Origin: Promethearchaeota archaeon
GTDB taxonomy: Archaea; Asgardarchaeota; Lokiarchaeia; Sigyniarchaeales; SOKP01
Reading direction: 5' to 3'
DNA: 64,000 nucleotides
NCBI GenBank assembly: GCA_019058445.1
Contig: JAHPZA010000003.1
Coordinates: 513,516-577,515 of the forward strand
Below, in pieces: positions 47,890-56,850 of this stretch. Positions within the stretch are counted from its first letter, which is position 1. Each line of letters starts with the position of its first letter. A program made the translations under genes and the position numbers. Under the pieces are notes generated by a model. That model had not been told where the DNA came from and made no database searches. It saw nothing but the letters and a program-made list of their open reading frames with translations.

Positions 47890-48579
47890 TTATTCTCCAG
47901 CAATCATTTCTATAATAATCATAAAGATTCTTATAATTACGTTTATCATATCTAAAAAGATATCTATCACTGCGATCATCCAATATCCCTCTTCAATAGT
48001 ATTGGGCAGCCTGCTTCCATCCCAGAGAATTACTGCGAAAAACCAAATCAATACAAGAATACTGGTAATTAATATATACGGATTATATCCAAAAATTAAT
48101 ATTAAAGACAATTCTATTCCAAAAAGCAAAATTCCAAACAAAACTAAAGGATAAATAAGCTTATGACTGATTTTTCCTCTAAAAAGTAAACCTAGAATCA
48201 ATAATCCAACCGTGACCCCAATTCCTATAAAGAACGCAGCAAAGAAAATACCCAATACCAAATCTATTCGGATTATCGTAGAAGCATAAATTAGCAATGT
48301 CGAACTCAGTAATCCTGAGGTGATGCTGGCCCCAAAAAATGAAATCATTGAAAAAAGATTTTGCCTCTTAAAGGCAAGAATAATTGTTAAAATCCAAAAA
48401 AATAAATAAAGTACTACAGAAATAATGATCACTGTAAATGTTAACGAAATGGCTGAAGCACCTAAGAAGCCACTAAATAATAGTGTAAAAACTGTCCATA
48501 GAATAATACCTACTGTAAGTACCGGTAATGTCTTATACCAAAAATCATTTCCTAAAATTCTTTGACTCAAGATAATCAA
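47890..48579 (-). CDS. Seven-TM membrane protein, possibly Bax-inhibitor-1-like
   Basis: A 229-residue protein starting with TTG at 48579; it has seven hydrophobic segments. Length and topology fit the Bax inhibitor-1/TMBIM (YccA) family, and the C-terminus (VIDIFLDMINVIIRIFMIIIE) resembles the LYLDxINLFLxLLRI ending of that family. The family forms pH-sensitive calcium leak channels. The call is by pattern only; other small 7TM proteins remain possible. There is no operon partner. Confidence 0.45.
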   Translation of the reverse strand: MIILSQRILGNDFWYKTLPVLTVGIILWTVFTLLFSGFLGASAISLTFTVIIISVVLYLFFWILTIILAFKRQNLFSMISFFGASITSGLLSSTLLIYASTIIRIDLVLGIFFAAFFIGIGVTVGLLILGLLFRGKISHKLIYPLVLFGILLFGIELSLILIFGYNPYILITSILVLIWFFAVILWDGSRLPNTIEEGYWMIAVIDIFLDMINVIIRIFMIIIEMIAGE

Positions 48580-48725
48580 CCAACTAAATTTTTATTTCGT
48601 TGAAATTCAATATTATGAAATATATGTAATTTTAGATATATAAATTTACAATTCGCAAGAAAAATTAAAAATTATAATAAATTTGCTTATTAAAATTACT
48701 TTAATTTCTATAATAATCAAGAATT

Positions 48726-49544
48726 ATGAACAAACTCAAATTACCTAATGGAGAAGATATATTTTATATTGATGAGTTAACTGCGTTATATGTATATAAT
48801 GAAATTTTTGTTGAAAATGAATATTTAAGAAACGGTATAGCTGTTAAAGATGGGGATATTATCTTTGATGTGGGGGCTAATATCGGGCTTTTTACTCGAT
48901 TTATTGCCAACCAAGCCCAAAACTTGAAAATCCTTACTTTTGAACCCATTAATACTATTTTTGAGGTCCTAGAAGCCAATCTTGCAGGTCTCCCTCATGA
49001 GATCAAAGATTATAACATTGGTTTGTCAGATAAGAACGAGAGTATTGAGTTTTTTTACTATCCTAAGGTAAGTGCAGATTCGACTGCCATTCCCTTCGAT
49101 TGGGATTTGAAAGTGAATCAATATGTTAAAAACTATAAGGAAGCAGTATGTAAGGACATACCAATTGCCCGAATTGTGCCAAAATTTTTGCGAAAGCGCG
49201 TAGTGCGAGCAGGACTTAAAAAAATTTATGAAAGTGAAAAGGTATTATGTCAACTAAGACCACTAAATGAAATTATAAAAGAAAATAATTTAGAGCGAAT
49301 TGATTTGTTAAAAGTTGATGCAGAAAACTATGAACGACACGTTCTAGCGGGCATATCTGATAATGACTGGGATATCATTAGTCATATATCAATGGAAGTT
49401 CATGAGCATATAAAGGGTGGGGAAAACTTGTTAAGTGAAATCATTGAATTATTAGAAAGTAAAGAATTTGAAGTTACTACAGGAGAAGAAAACCTTAGTA
49501 CTAGATTAGGTGTTTATATGGTATATGCCATAAAAAAAAATTAA
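48726..49544 (+). CDS. FkbM-family SAM-dependent methyltransferase
   Basis: A 272-residue protein with SAM-binding motif I IIFDVGANIGLFTRFIA, acidic motif ILTFEPIN, and the FkbM-type LKVDAENYERHVLAGI followed by HISMEVHEH. Such enzymes O-methylate sugars, lipids or natural products. There is no signal peptide. The gene is alone between divergent and convergent neighbours, so the substrate is unknown. Confidence 0.85.
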   Translation: MNKLKLPNGEDIFYIDELTALYVYNEIFVENEYLRNGIAVKDGDIIFDVGANIGLFTRFIANQAQNLKILTFEPINTIFEVLEANLAGLPHEIKDYNIGLSDKNESIEFFYYPKVSADSTAIPFDWDLKVNQYVKNYKEAVCKDIPIARIVPKFLRKRVVRAGLKKIYESEKVLCQLRPLNEIIKENNLERIDLLKVDAENYERHVLAGISDNDWDIISHISMEVHEHIKGGENLLSEIIELLESKEFEVTTGEENLSTRLGVYMVYAIKKN

Positions 49545-49593
49545 GTAATTAGGGAAAAAAATGAAAAAAATTGTTAAAATTCATAGTGGACAT

Positions 49594-50682
49594 TCATTTA
49601 ACTAAATTTTCTTCCAGCATTTTTTTATTAACTTCTACTCCTAAACCTGGTTTATCTATTGCTGAAACCCAACCCTTTTCTGCTTTTATTGGTTCTTCAA
49701 GCAATTGATATTCATCAGGAATAAATGGGAATTCGCACCAATCGCACCTTGTTGACATGACAAGGTGGAGGTTCGCAGCTAAAATATGGCCAAAGCCAAA
49801 TATATGGGGTATGCAACGTACACCTTTCACTTCAGCCATTGCATCAATCTTTTTTAATTGTAAATATCCACCGCTTCTAGTTACATCGGGTTGGATAATA
49901 TCAAAACTCTCTGTTGATAAAATATCCTCAAAGCGAAACATACCAAAATCATTTTCACCGCCAGCTATCTCAACCGGTGATTTTTCTCGAATCTTTGCAA
50001 GACCTTTGAGATTATCTGTGGAAATGGGTTCTTCCAACCATGCAACTCTGTATTTATCGCAAATATTTGCGACTTTAAGAGCCTCACTAACGGAAGTATA
50101 TCCTGAATTTGCGTCCACCATGATATCTATATCAGGAAATGCATCTCTCACGTTTTTTATTATTTCTTCGTCTTTTTTGGGACCATTTCCGATTCGAAGT
50201 TTAACGGCCTCGAAACCACCTAGTTCGGGTTCTAATGCCGCTTGTACTGCTCCAACAGCCGCTTTTGCAGAATATCCTCTGGGCATTGATGCATATGCTT
50301 TAATTTTGTTTTTCCTTCCTCCTATAAGTTTATAGATAGGTTGTTTCGTAGCTTTTCCAATAATATCCCAACATGCTATCATAATCGCAGACGTTGATTG
50401 GGGAATACCAAACAAAATGCGATTGGTATTTTGGTATAGTTCTTGGAAAATTTCTTCAATCATGAAGGGATCTTTTTTTATTACTAGTCTTTTTATAGCT
50501 TCATCAATAAATTGTTTTTGTGCTAAATTACTTAAATTCCAGTGGGATAATGCCCAGCCATCTATGCCCTCATCAGTAATAATATTAGTATATAATCCGG
50601 TTGCTTTAAACCTCGGCATTGAACCGATTTTAATTTTAAAATCAAGCTCTAATAAATATGTCTTAACATCGGTTATTATCAT
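49594..50682 (-). CDS. Enolase-superfamily (mandelate racemase/muconate-cycloisomerase-like) enzyme
   Basis: A 362-residue protein with the full catalytic layout: Lys161-Leu-Arg163 (VKLRIGNG), metal ligands Asp190 (MVDANSG), Glu217 (WLEEP) and Glu243 (AGGEND), Asp266 (IIQPDVTRSGG) and His293 (IPHIFGFGH). Members abstract a proton alpha to a carboxylate, for example in acid-sugar dehydration or cis,cis-muconate lactonisation. With several sugar enzymes nearby, a sugar-acid dehydratase is plausible. The start is ATG 50682. Confidence 0.88.
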   Translation of the reverse strand: MIITDVKTYLLELDFKIKIGSMPRFKATGLYTNIITDEGIDGWALSHWNLSNLAQKQFIDEAIKRLVIKKDPFMIEEIFQELYQNTNRILFGIPQSTSAIMIACWDIIGKATKQPIYKLIGGRKNKIKAYASMPRGYSAKAAVGAVQAALEPELGGFEAVKLRIGNGPKKDEEIIKNVRDAFPDIDIMVDANSGYTSVSEALKVANICDKYRVAWLEEPISTDNLKGLAKIREKSPVEIAGGENDFGMFRFEDILSTESFDIIQPDVTRSGGYLQLKKIDAMAEVKGVRCIPHIFGFGHILAANLHLVMSTRCDWCEFPFIPDEYQLLEEPIKAEKGWVSAIDKPGLGVEVNKKMLEENLVK

Positions 50683-50760
50683 CGTAGTTCATTTTAAGAT
50701 ATTTTTATTATTAATTATGATTTTATAGTTAAACTTTTAGAATAAGGATTATTAATTTTT

Positions 50761-51837
50761 TTGTTCCTATTAAAATCAAATTACTATGTGATATGGTACC
50801 CATTGGTCGACCTTAATAACTCTAAACACTCAGAAGAGAAACATATAGAAGAAGTTGTTATAGTTTATGTGTTGTATTTTGATGAGGCAAGAGGACATAT
50901 ACCACTTTTGATTTATCCAGATGATAAATATAAAGATGACAAAAAATATATGCGACCAGTTAAATATCATAGTATCTGGTTTTTATCTTCTGATGACCTA
51001 TCTGCTTTAGATCACATAGATTTAGAATATAAGGGTTTTACTTATTTTGGAAAGAAAATCTTCACAAAATCAAAACGCAAAAAAAGAAGAGCGGGGCTTG
51101 AAGAGGAAACTCCTGAGACCATTGTAATTATTGTCTCCTTGCCAAATGACATTGAAATCTTTGGGGACGGGCTCATCCGAAAATTAACTGAGGAAATTCA
51201 AGAAAAGTATGATGAGCAGTTATATAAGATTATTGAATGTGAAATTGCTAAAGAGCAGGTAATTAAAACCGAAAAAATAAAGAGTTGTATTCAAGAGGGA
51301 ACTATAATAAAAGAAGAATTAAGATCGTTAATTTCCAAACTAATTAATGATTATTTTGCCTCAGTGGTAAAGCAAAAAGATAGCACCTCAATTAAACAGC
51401 AAAAAGCCATCTCGTTTCTTTCCCTTATAGGGCATGATGTGTCCCATATTATAAGTGGTGTCAGTGATTTTTCATTTTCGAATATTAAGTTATTCGATCC
51501 CTCAAAGTCTGAATCTGATAAAGGTGAGTTGACCCTTAAAGTCCCTCTTTCAATTTCGAGTATTCATATGATCGAAGATAGTAAAGAAATTGAAATCATC
51601 GTAGAAAATAAAACTGACAAGGAATTCAAGAATGTAAGAGTAAAAATCACGCATGTAAAAGAATTTTTTGAAAAAGAAATAATGGATCAATTCATTGATA
51701 TTTGGTTTCCACGAGAAGAACTTTTATTTATATCTCCTATTTTACCACAAATAAATGAATACCTCTTTTTTATTATTGATGATAAAAATAAAGATAGATT
51801 ACTCTCAAAAAGGATAGATATAAATTTATTAACTTAA
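50761..51837 (+). CDS. Hypothetical protein, alpha/beta N-terminal domain with helical middle
   Basis: A 358-residue soluble protein. The start is uncertain: TTG 50761 gives FLLKSNYYVIWYPLVD, and a GTG lies nine codons in. Residues 10-150 alternate strands and helices (VVIVYVLYFDEARGHIPLLIYP, ETIVIIVSLPNDIEIFGDGLIRKLTEEI) and may be a longin- or roadblock-like module. A charged helical segment follows (150-220). The end is a beta-rich domain (LTLKVPLSISSIHMIEDSKEIEIIVENKT). No motif identifies it. It is followed 27 bases later by a GNAT gene and may be co-transcribed. Confidence 0.5.
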   Translation: MFLLKSNYYVIWYPLVDLNNSKHSEEKHIEEVVIVYVLYFDEARGHIPLLIYPDDKYKDDKKYMRPVKYHSIWFLSSDDLSALDHIDLEYKGFTYFGKKIFTKSKRKKRRAGLEEETPETIVIIVSLPNDIEIFGDGLIRKLTEEIQEKYDEQLYKIIECEIAKEQVIKTEKIKSCIQEGTIIKEELRSLISKLINDYFASVVKQKDSTSIKQQKAISFLSLIGHDVSHIISGVSDFSFSNIKLFDPSKSESDKGELTLKVPLSISSIHMIEDSKEIEIIVENKTDKEFKNVRVKITHVKEFFEKEIMDQFIDIWFPREELLFISPILPQINEYLFFIIDDKNKDRLLSKRIDINLLT

Positions 51838-51863
51838 ATAAAAATAAAGTAAGGGAAAAAAAT

Positions 51864-52361
51864 ATGGAAGAACAAGACGAGGAATATGTTGACAAACATG
51901 ATATTATAATCAGAAATTACAGAACTTCTGATTATCAAGCAACATTAGAAATTTTAAGGCAACTCCATAATACATATGATATAGGTTTAAATGAACAAAG
52001 ATGGAAAGAATCGTCAGGTCTCCGACAGTTTAAACCAAATCTAAAAAGAATAACACTCATAGCAGAATATAAACCTAATGGCGAGGTTGTTGGAATGGGC
52101 ATGCTTGAGGCTGTAAAAAATAATTTAGGTCAATATATTGGTTATTTAGATAATTGGGCTACGAAACGGGAATATATAGGCAAACGAGTAGGCGAAATTC
52201 TTGCAAAACGAGCAATATACATTTTAAAATCATGGGGTTGTGAGTCTGTACGCATTAATATCGGCTATAATGCTGATAAAAAATTAATAAATGTTATTGG
52301 AAAAGTAGGTTTCAATCCAATACTAATTGTACTTGAGAAGAAAATAACTGAAGAAGACTAA
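51864..52361 (+). CDS. GNAT-family N-acetyltransferase
   Basis: A 165-residue GNAT protein. It has IIIRNYRTSDYQATLEILRQLH at the N-terminus, IGYLDNWATKREYIGKRVGEILAKRA (acetyl-CoA site with GKRVG) and a terminal GFNPILIVLEKKI. It is likely co-transcribed with the hypothetical gene upstream. The target is unknown. Confidence 0.82.
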   Translation: MEEQDEEYVDKHDIIIRNYRTSDYQATLEILRQLHNTYDIGLNEQRWKESSGLRQFKPNLKRITLIAEYKPNGEVVGMGMLEAVKNNLGQYIGYLDNWATKREYIGKRVGEILAKRAIYILKSWGCESVRINIGYNADKKLINVIGKVGFNPILIVLEKKITEED

Positions 52362-52574
52362 TCATTATTATCTTTTTTTATAATTTTTAACTATTTTTTG
52401 TATTTAAATCTCACTTCTAAAAGATTTCGTAAACCAATTAACAATTATCAATTGAAATTTAATAACTTTCGAAATTTTGTTGTCATTTAAATCAAAAGAA
52501 ATATTTTTATCATTTAACATTTCGATTTAATACAATTAAAAATTTTAAATAAAAAATTAAACGTAATCAATAAA

Positions 52575-52580
52575 AGGTGA
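52575..52580 (+). promoter_or_regulatory. AGGTGA ribosome-binding site preceding a non-ATG start
   Basis: AGGTGA lies 6 bases before an ATA codon at 52587. This, with protein homology upstream of the first TTG, decides the start of the HMG-CoA-synthase-like gene. Confidence 0.5.
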
Positions 52581-52586
52581 AAAATT

Positions 52587-54026
52587 ATAATCGGTATTAA
52601 GTCTTGGGGCGCTTACCTTCCCCGCTATCTATTGCCAAGAGATTTAATCAGTAAAGCATGGGATTTCCCAGCGGTGCCTGGCACTAAAGCAGTTGCCAGT
52701 GCTGATGAAGACTCTATTACAATGGCGGTAGAAGCTGGCTTAGATTGTTTGGTTGGGATTGATCCCAAGAGTATTGATGGTTTATACTATGCTACCACTA
52801 CACAAGTCTACACTGAAAAAGATTCAGCATCACTGATTGCCACTGTACTAGATATGAGGGAGGATATAATAACTACAGATTTTACAGATTCTCTGAAAGC
52901 AGGAACAACTGCTGTATGTAGAGCTGTAGATACAATAAAAGCAAATAAAGATATTAAAAGTATCCTCATACTTGCAGCAGACACGAGAAAACCAGAGCCC
53001 TCTACGATGTGGGAATTTGGATTTGCTGACGGAGCTGCAGCACTTCTTGTTGCTGAGGGAGACGTCTTACCTGTCTCAATAGAGGATTATTACTCCATTT
53101 CTGCAAATTCGACTGGTCCGTGGAAAAGGACTGAGAAAGACTCATTTATAAGAACTTTTGAGGTAAAAGTGGATGCCCGAATCTATTCCGAAAATATAAC
53201 TAAAGTCATGTCTGAACTATTAAAAAGAAATAATTTACAACCAGGAGATATCGGAGCCGCTGCTTATTACTATAATAATCCAAGATTACATGGTAGAATT
53301 GCGAAAATGATGAAATTTGCTGGGGGAGTTGCTCAAAATAGTGTGTTCTTCCAGTTGGGAGACCTTGGAACTCCTATGTCTTTTATTCTTCTAATCTCAG
53401 CATTGCGAAGACCAAAGCCTGATGCAAAAGTGATTCTAGCAGGATTTGGAGATGGCGCGGATGCAATCTTACTTCAAGTTCGTGATAGAGCCATGTTAAA
53501 AGATGTGAATAAAAACAGAATGGGTGTTTCAGCACATCAAAAATCAATGATTACCCTCAATAATTATGATTGGTATCTTGAAAATAAAGAACTTCTCGAA
53601 AAAGATAGATATTCTAGAAAAAGCTCAGCCGTTATCCATTGGCGAGAGGCCCCATCTCTTTATAAAATGTACGGAATTAAATGTACAAATTGTGGAACAA
53701 TCCAATATCCCCAACAATTCCGATCTTGCTATAAATGCCGTGCAGATGACCAATTTGAGCCAGTAAAACTATCATTAAAAGGCACAATCTTTACGTATAC
53801 TTTAGATCATTTAGTCGGTGGAAACTATTATGACACACCTGTACCTCGTTGTGTCATTGATCTTGATGGAGGTGGACGGATTCTCTTAAATATGACGGAA
53901 ATTGAAAAACCACAAGAAAATGTACAAATTGGTATGCGCGTAGAATTGGTTTTCAGAAAACAACATGAAAGTGCCGATTTTGTCAATTATTATTGGAGTT
54001 GTAGACCAGAAAGAGGTAGAAAATAA
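52587..54026 (+). CDS. HMG-CoA-synthase-like protein fused to a DUF35 zinc-ribbon/OB domain
   Basis: About 479 residues if begun at ATA 52587; the frame there reads I-IGIKSWGAYLPRYLL, the typical MxGIxSxGAYxPRYRL start of this family, which a TTG start at 52632 would remove. The thiolase-fold part lacks the catalytic triad of archaeal HMG-CoA synthase: the ACKAGT Cys is Leu103 (DSLKAGT), the His of HQPNG is lost (YYYNNPRL) and the Asn region reads LGDLGTP. The C-terminus is DUF35 with zinc CTNCG..SCYKC and an OB fold. DUF35 proteins bridge thiolase and HMG-CoA synthase in archaea. This is probably a non-catalytic partner of the next gene. Confidence 0.78.
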   Translation: MIGIKSWGAYLPRYLLPRDLISKAWDFPAVPGTKAVASADEDSITMAVEAGLDCLVGIDPKSIDGLYYATTTQVYTEKDSASLIATVLDMREDIITTDFTDSLKAGTTAVCRAVDTIKANKDIKSILILAADTRKPEPSTMWEFGFADGAAALLVAEGDVLPVSIEDYYSISANSTGPWKRTEKDSFIRTFEVKVDARIYSENITKVMSELLKRNNLQPGDIGAAAYYYNNPRLHGRIAKMMKFAGGVAQNSVFFQLGDLGTPMSFILLISALRRPKPDAKVILAGFGDGADAILLQVRDRAMLKDVNKNRMGVSAHQKSMITLNNYDWYLENKELLEKDRYSRKSSAVIHWREAPSLYKMYGIKCTNCGTIQYPQQFRSCYKCRADDQFEPVKLSLKGTIFTYTLDHLVGGNYYDTPVPRCVIDLDGGGRILLNMTEIEKPQENVQIGMRVELVFRKQHESADFVNYYWSCRPERGRK

Positions 54027-54027
54027 A

Positions 54028-54033
54028 GGAGGG
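54028..54033 (+). promoter_or_regulatory. GGAGGG ribosome-binding site of the thiolase gene
   Basis: GGAGGG is 6 bases before ATG 54040, directly after the upstream stop codon. It is among the strongest Shine-Dalgarno sites in the window, fixes the start and implies translation within a shared transcript. Confidence 0.75.
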
Positions 54034-54039
54034 ATAAAA

Positions 54040-55227
54040 ATGGTTAAAAAAGGTATTGCAAATCAAGTTGCCATTATTGGTTGTGATATGACCAAATATG
54101 GTGAATTATGGGATAAAAGTCAATATGATCTGCTCTTCGAAGCTGTTCAAGGTGCTACGAAAGACGCCGGAATCGTTAAAGATGACATTGATGCTGCCTG
54201 GTGTGGTATATTTTATTATTTTACAGGCATGTCAGGGGCAACTGTTGAAGATATGCTAAGATTAGATGGGAAACCAGTTACAAGAACAGAAAATTACTGT
54301 GCATCGGGAATGGACGCGTTTCGTAATGCTTGTTTTGGTGTTGCAAGTGGAGCATATGATGTAGTACTTGCTTGCGGTGTTGAGAAATTAATGGATGAGG
54401 GAAGCTCTGGATTACCGGGTTTTAAGATTTTTGGACATCCAGTCTTACCTATTCCTTCGGCCCCAGCGATGTTTTCCATGGCCGCAACAAGGAGCTTTCA
54501 TGAATATGGGTGGAATAAGGAGGATTTAGCAAGAGTAGCGGTTAAAAACCATGACAATGGTTCTTACCATCCTAAAGCTCATTTTCGAAGCAAAATCACC
54601 ATTGATCAAGCACTAAGAGCTCCTATGATTGCTGACCCACTTGGAAGATTTGACTGTTGTGCTATGAGCGATGGATCAGCAGCTCTCATATTAACAAGAG
54701 TGGAAGATGCTCCCAGCTATGCTCACGGTGATGATTATATCGTTGTAAAAGCAAATGCGATTTCATGCTATACAAATACTCCTTGGTATGTTCCACAAGG
54801 TGCCGTAGGTTGTGATTTTACCCACTTTCCTGCGACAGAAAAGGCAGCTGCAGCGGCTTATAAAGAAGCAGGTATTACAGACCCAAGAAAGGAAATTGAT
54901 TTAGCAGAAGTTCATGATTGTTTTACTATCACTGAATTACTAAATTGCCAAGATTTACAATTTTGCGACCGAGGTCAAGCAGCTGAGGAATTAAAGAACG
55001 GAACTTTTAATTGGGATGGAGAAACAGCTGTAAATCCCTCCGGAGGATTAAAATCTTTTGGTCATCCCATCGGTAGTACTGGCTGTAGAATGTTAACTGA
55101 AGTTACTAAACATCTCCAGAATCGAGCCGAGGGTAGACAAGTTCCTGATGCAAAAATCGGTTTAGGTCATAATCTGGGTGGAGCATTTAGTGTGTGCAGT
55201 GTAAGTATTTTAGGACAAGCTAAATAA
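54040..55227 (+). CDS. Thiolase (SCP-x/archaeal acetyl-CoA acetyltransferase type)
   Basis: A 395-residue thiolase from ATG 54040 with a strong GGAGGG site; a longer reading back to 53965 overlaps the upstream gene and is rejected. Catalytic Cys87 is in ENYCASGMDA; EVHDCFTITELL and NPSGGLKSFGHPIGSTG carry the catalytic histidines; the C-terminal Cys region is AFSVCSVSIL. The family condenses or cleaves acyl-CoA. It is paired with the DUF35 fusion upstream, 13 bases apart. Because that partner lacks HMG-CoA synthase residues, the pair may serve acyl-CoA degradation rather than mevalonate synthesis. Confidence 0.92.
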   Translation: MVKKGIANQVAIIGCDMTKYGELWDKSQYDLLFEAVQGATKDAGIVKDDIDAAWCGIFYYFTGMSGATVEDMLRLDGKPVTRTENYCASGMDAFRNACFGVASGAYDVVLACGVEKLMDEGSSGLPGFKIFGHPVLPIPSAPAMFSMAATRSFHEYGWNKEDLARVAVKNHDNGSYHPKAHFRSKITIDQALRAPMIADPLGRFDCCAMSDGSAALILTRVEDAPSYAHGDDYIVVKANAISCYTNTPWYVPQGAVGCDFTHFPATEKAAAAAYKEAGITDPRKEIDLAEVHDCFTITELLNCQDLQFCDRGQAAEELKNGTFNWDGETAVNPSGGLKSFGHPIGSTGCRMLTEVTKHLQNRAEGRQVPDAKIGLGHNLGGAFSVCSVSILGQAK

Positions 55228-55241
55228 TCTTAATTCTTAAC

Positions 55242-55272
55242 TCTTTTTTTCTTTTTTTTGTTTATCTTTTTT
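55242..55272 (+). terminator. T-tract terminator after the thiolase gene
   Basis: Runs of seven, eight and six T lie within 31 bases, starting 15 bases after the stop codon. No hairpin is needed for archaeal termination. Confidence 0.55.
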
Positions 55273-55697
55273 ATTAAGCGAATTTTCAACATTATCACTT
55301 GTCGTGTTAATCGGTATTTTATGAATATATCCTTTAACTATAACATAATGGTAATTAGTTTGCTTTGTCATGAGTTCTTAAAAATAAAGATAATGGTTTA
55401 AAGATTAGGAGGGTTAAAAATTTGAGAATAAATTGATAATTAAAATTATTATATTAATAGATCAAATATCAGAAATTATGGCTTTATTCTCTTGTTTGAG
55501 TGAAAACTTTCTTACAAGCATATTATAAGAAATACATTTCATCCAGAACATTAAATAAATCTATAATTCCCCGATATAATAAGAATTGATTAACATATCA
55601 ATAAGTTTTAGATGTTTAAATCTTAATATTATTATTTAAATAGAAATTCGTGTAACTATATTTTAACAAATCAGAGCTGCAATTATTGCTAATCAAA

Positions 55698-55723
55698 GGA
55701 TAAAAAATTATCCCCTTTTTTTT
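55698..55723 (+). terminator. Hairpin plus T-run terminator-like element
   Basis: GGATAA and TTATCC pair around an AAAA loop (55698-55713), followed by CC and eight T. It lies in a gene-poor region, with no obvious gene directly upstream, which is odd; it may end an unseen small RNA. Confidence 0.45.
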
Positions 55724-55858
55724 GAATGGCTTAAAAGTAAGAATTTTAAATCTTTGGTTATTTTGCTATTTAGTATAAAAAATAAGAAATTAATCTTATA
55801 TTTCATAGTAATTAATACATATAATATCAAAGCTTATCTAATTTATAAAAGAGGAAAA

Positions 55859-56077
55859 GTGGAAAAATTGCCGAATTGTTATTTATGTGATAAACCTGCT
55901 GAAATAATGTGTCTTAAATGTAATCAGGATGTGTGTAAAGATCATTTTACCCAAATGGGTATTTGTACAGACTGCTATGAAAGGAGATTAAAGCAAGTAA
56001 AAAATGTTATGACTGCCATCATTATCCTTGCTTTAATAGGAATTCCCGTGATTTTATTTAGTGTATTTTTTCTTTAA
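55859..56077 (+). CDS. Small B-box-like zinc-finger protein with C-terminal membrane anchor
   Basis: A 72-residue protein starting at GTG 55859 with GAGG five bases before it; a longer reading back to 55754 has a low-complexity hydrophobic N-terminus and is rejected. Cysteine/His spacing (CYLCDKPAEIMCLKCNQDVCKDHF..CTDC) resembles B-box or similar treble-clef fingers. The last 25 residues (MTAIIILALIGIPVILFSVFFL) form one membrane segment. It is thus a tail-anchored zinc finger. The next gene carries a similar-sized AN1 finger. Confidence 0.65.
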   Translation: MEKLPNCYLCDKPAEIMCLKCNQDVCKDHFTQMGICTDCYERRLKQVKNVMTAIIILALIGIPVILFSVFFL

Positions 56078-56226
56078 ACATAATTGTAAGAATAAAAAAA
56101 TTATATTTCTATCCTTTAGATCTCATTAGAATTCAATCTAACTACATTAGTTTATATATACTCCCTACTAATTATCTTATAGAAAGTTAAGGTTTTTATT
56201 ATCTTAAGTTTAATCTGAAAATCGTA

Positions 56227-56733
56227 ATGAGCATGCCTGATTGTAGGTATTGTGGTAAAAATACGGGATATTTACCATTTATATGTAAATTTTGTGGTAT
56301 GTCCTTTTGTAAATCGCACAGATTGCCAGAGAACCACGATTGTCCTTTCGATATCATGTCAAAAGATGGGAATGTTGACAAAAACTATATTCTTTATCAA
56401 GATGCTTTTGAATTAATGAATAATGATCTTACAATAGATAAGATCTTTTATTATGTCCAATCTAAACAATTAAACAAGAAAGAAGCTACGCACCTGTTAA
56501 ATTCGTTTCTAGAGAATAGTAATGAGGTCGAAGTGCGAAAAATATGTCTCATGGCAATTAAGTTACTGGAGCTTAAGACCGATAAAGCTTATATAATTCT
56601 TGAAAATTGCTTATTTTCTGATGAAGATCCCGAGGTGAGACGTGTAGCAGCACGTGTATTAGCATCTAATTTTCCCAAAAAAAGCAAGGATGCCTTAAAA
56701 TGGGCTTATGAACATGATAAAAGCCTTTCTTGA
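56227..56733 (+). CDS. AN1-type zinc-finger protein with HEAT-like repeats
   Basis: A 168-residue protein. Residues 1-45 give the AN1 pattern CRYCG..FICKFCGMSFCKSHRLPENHDCP (C-x2-C, C-x2-C, C-x2-H, H-x-C). The remainder is helical, with two HEAT/armadillo-like units (EVEVRKICLMAIKLLE and DPEVRRVAARVLAS). AN1 fingers are linked to ubiquitin and stress pathways in eukaryotes; here a protein-binding role is all that can be said. The ATG at 56227 has no clear Shine-Dalgarno site. Confidence 0.8.
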   Translation: MSMPDCRYCGKNTGYLPFICKFCGMSFCKSHRLPENHDCPFDIMSKDGNVDKNYILYQDAFELMNNDLTIDKIFYYVQSKQLNKKEATHLLNSFLENSNEVEVRKICLMAIKLLELKTDKAYIILENCLFSDEDPEVRRVAARVLASNFPKKSKDALKWAYEHDKSLS

Positions 56734-56850
56734 ATAAAAAATCGAAAATTTGGGGTAGTCAGTTGATTTTATAACCATAAATCATTTTTTTACAATGCGA
56801 GAGTTTTCAATTTCATATCTAATGTAAAAATTCTGAAATTATAGATACAA

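Larger units (their letters stand above)
55228..55858 (+). other. Long intergenic region without a recognisable gene
   Basis: About 630 A/T-rich bases. It holds the thiolase terminator, an orphan AGGAGGG at 55407-55413 followed by a five-codon TTG frame that stops at once, and a hairpin terminator at 55698. Both strands carry dense stops. No RNA gene is visible by eye. Confidence 0.5.

Noticed and set aside
53965..54039. Longer thiolase start overlapping the upstream gene
   Set aside because: The GGAGGG site before ATG 54040 and the family's usual N-terminus fix the start there.
55407..55436. Small gene after the orphan AGGAGGG
   Set aside because: The TTG frame that follows stops after four codons; no coding potential.
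55754..55858. Longer N-terminus of the small zinc-finger protein
   Set aside because: GAGG before GTG 55859 and the low-complexity hydrophobic upstream reading favour the short form.
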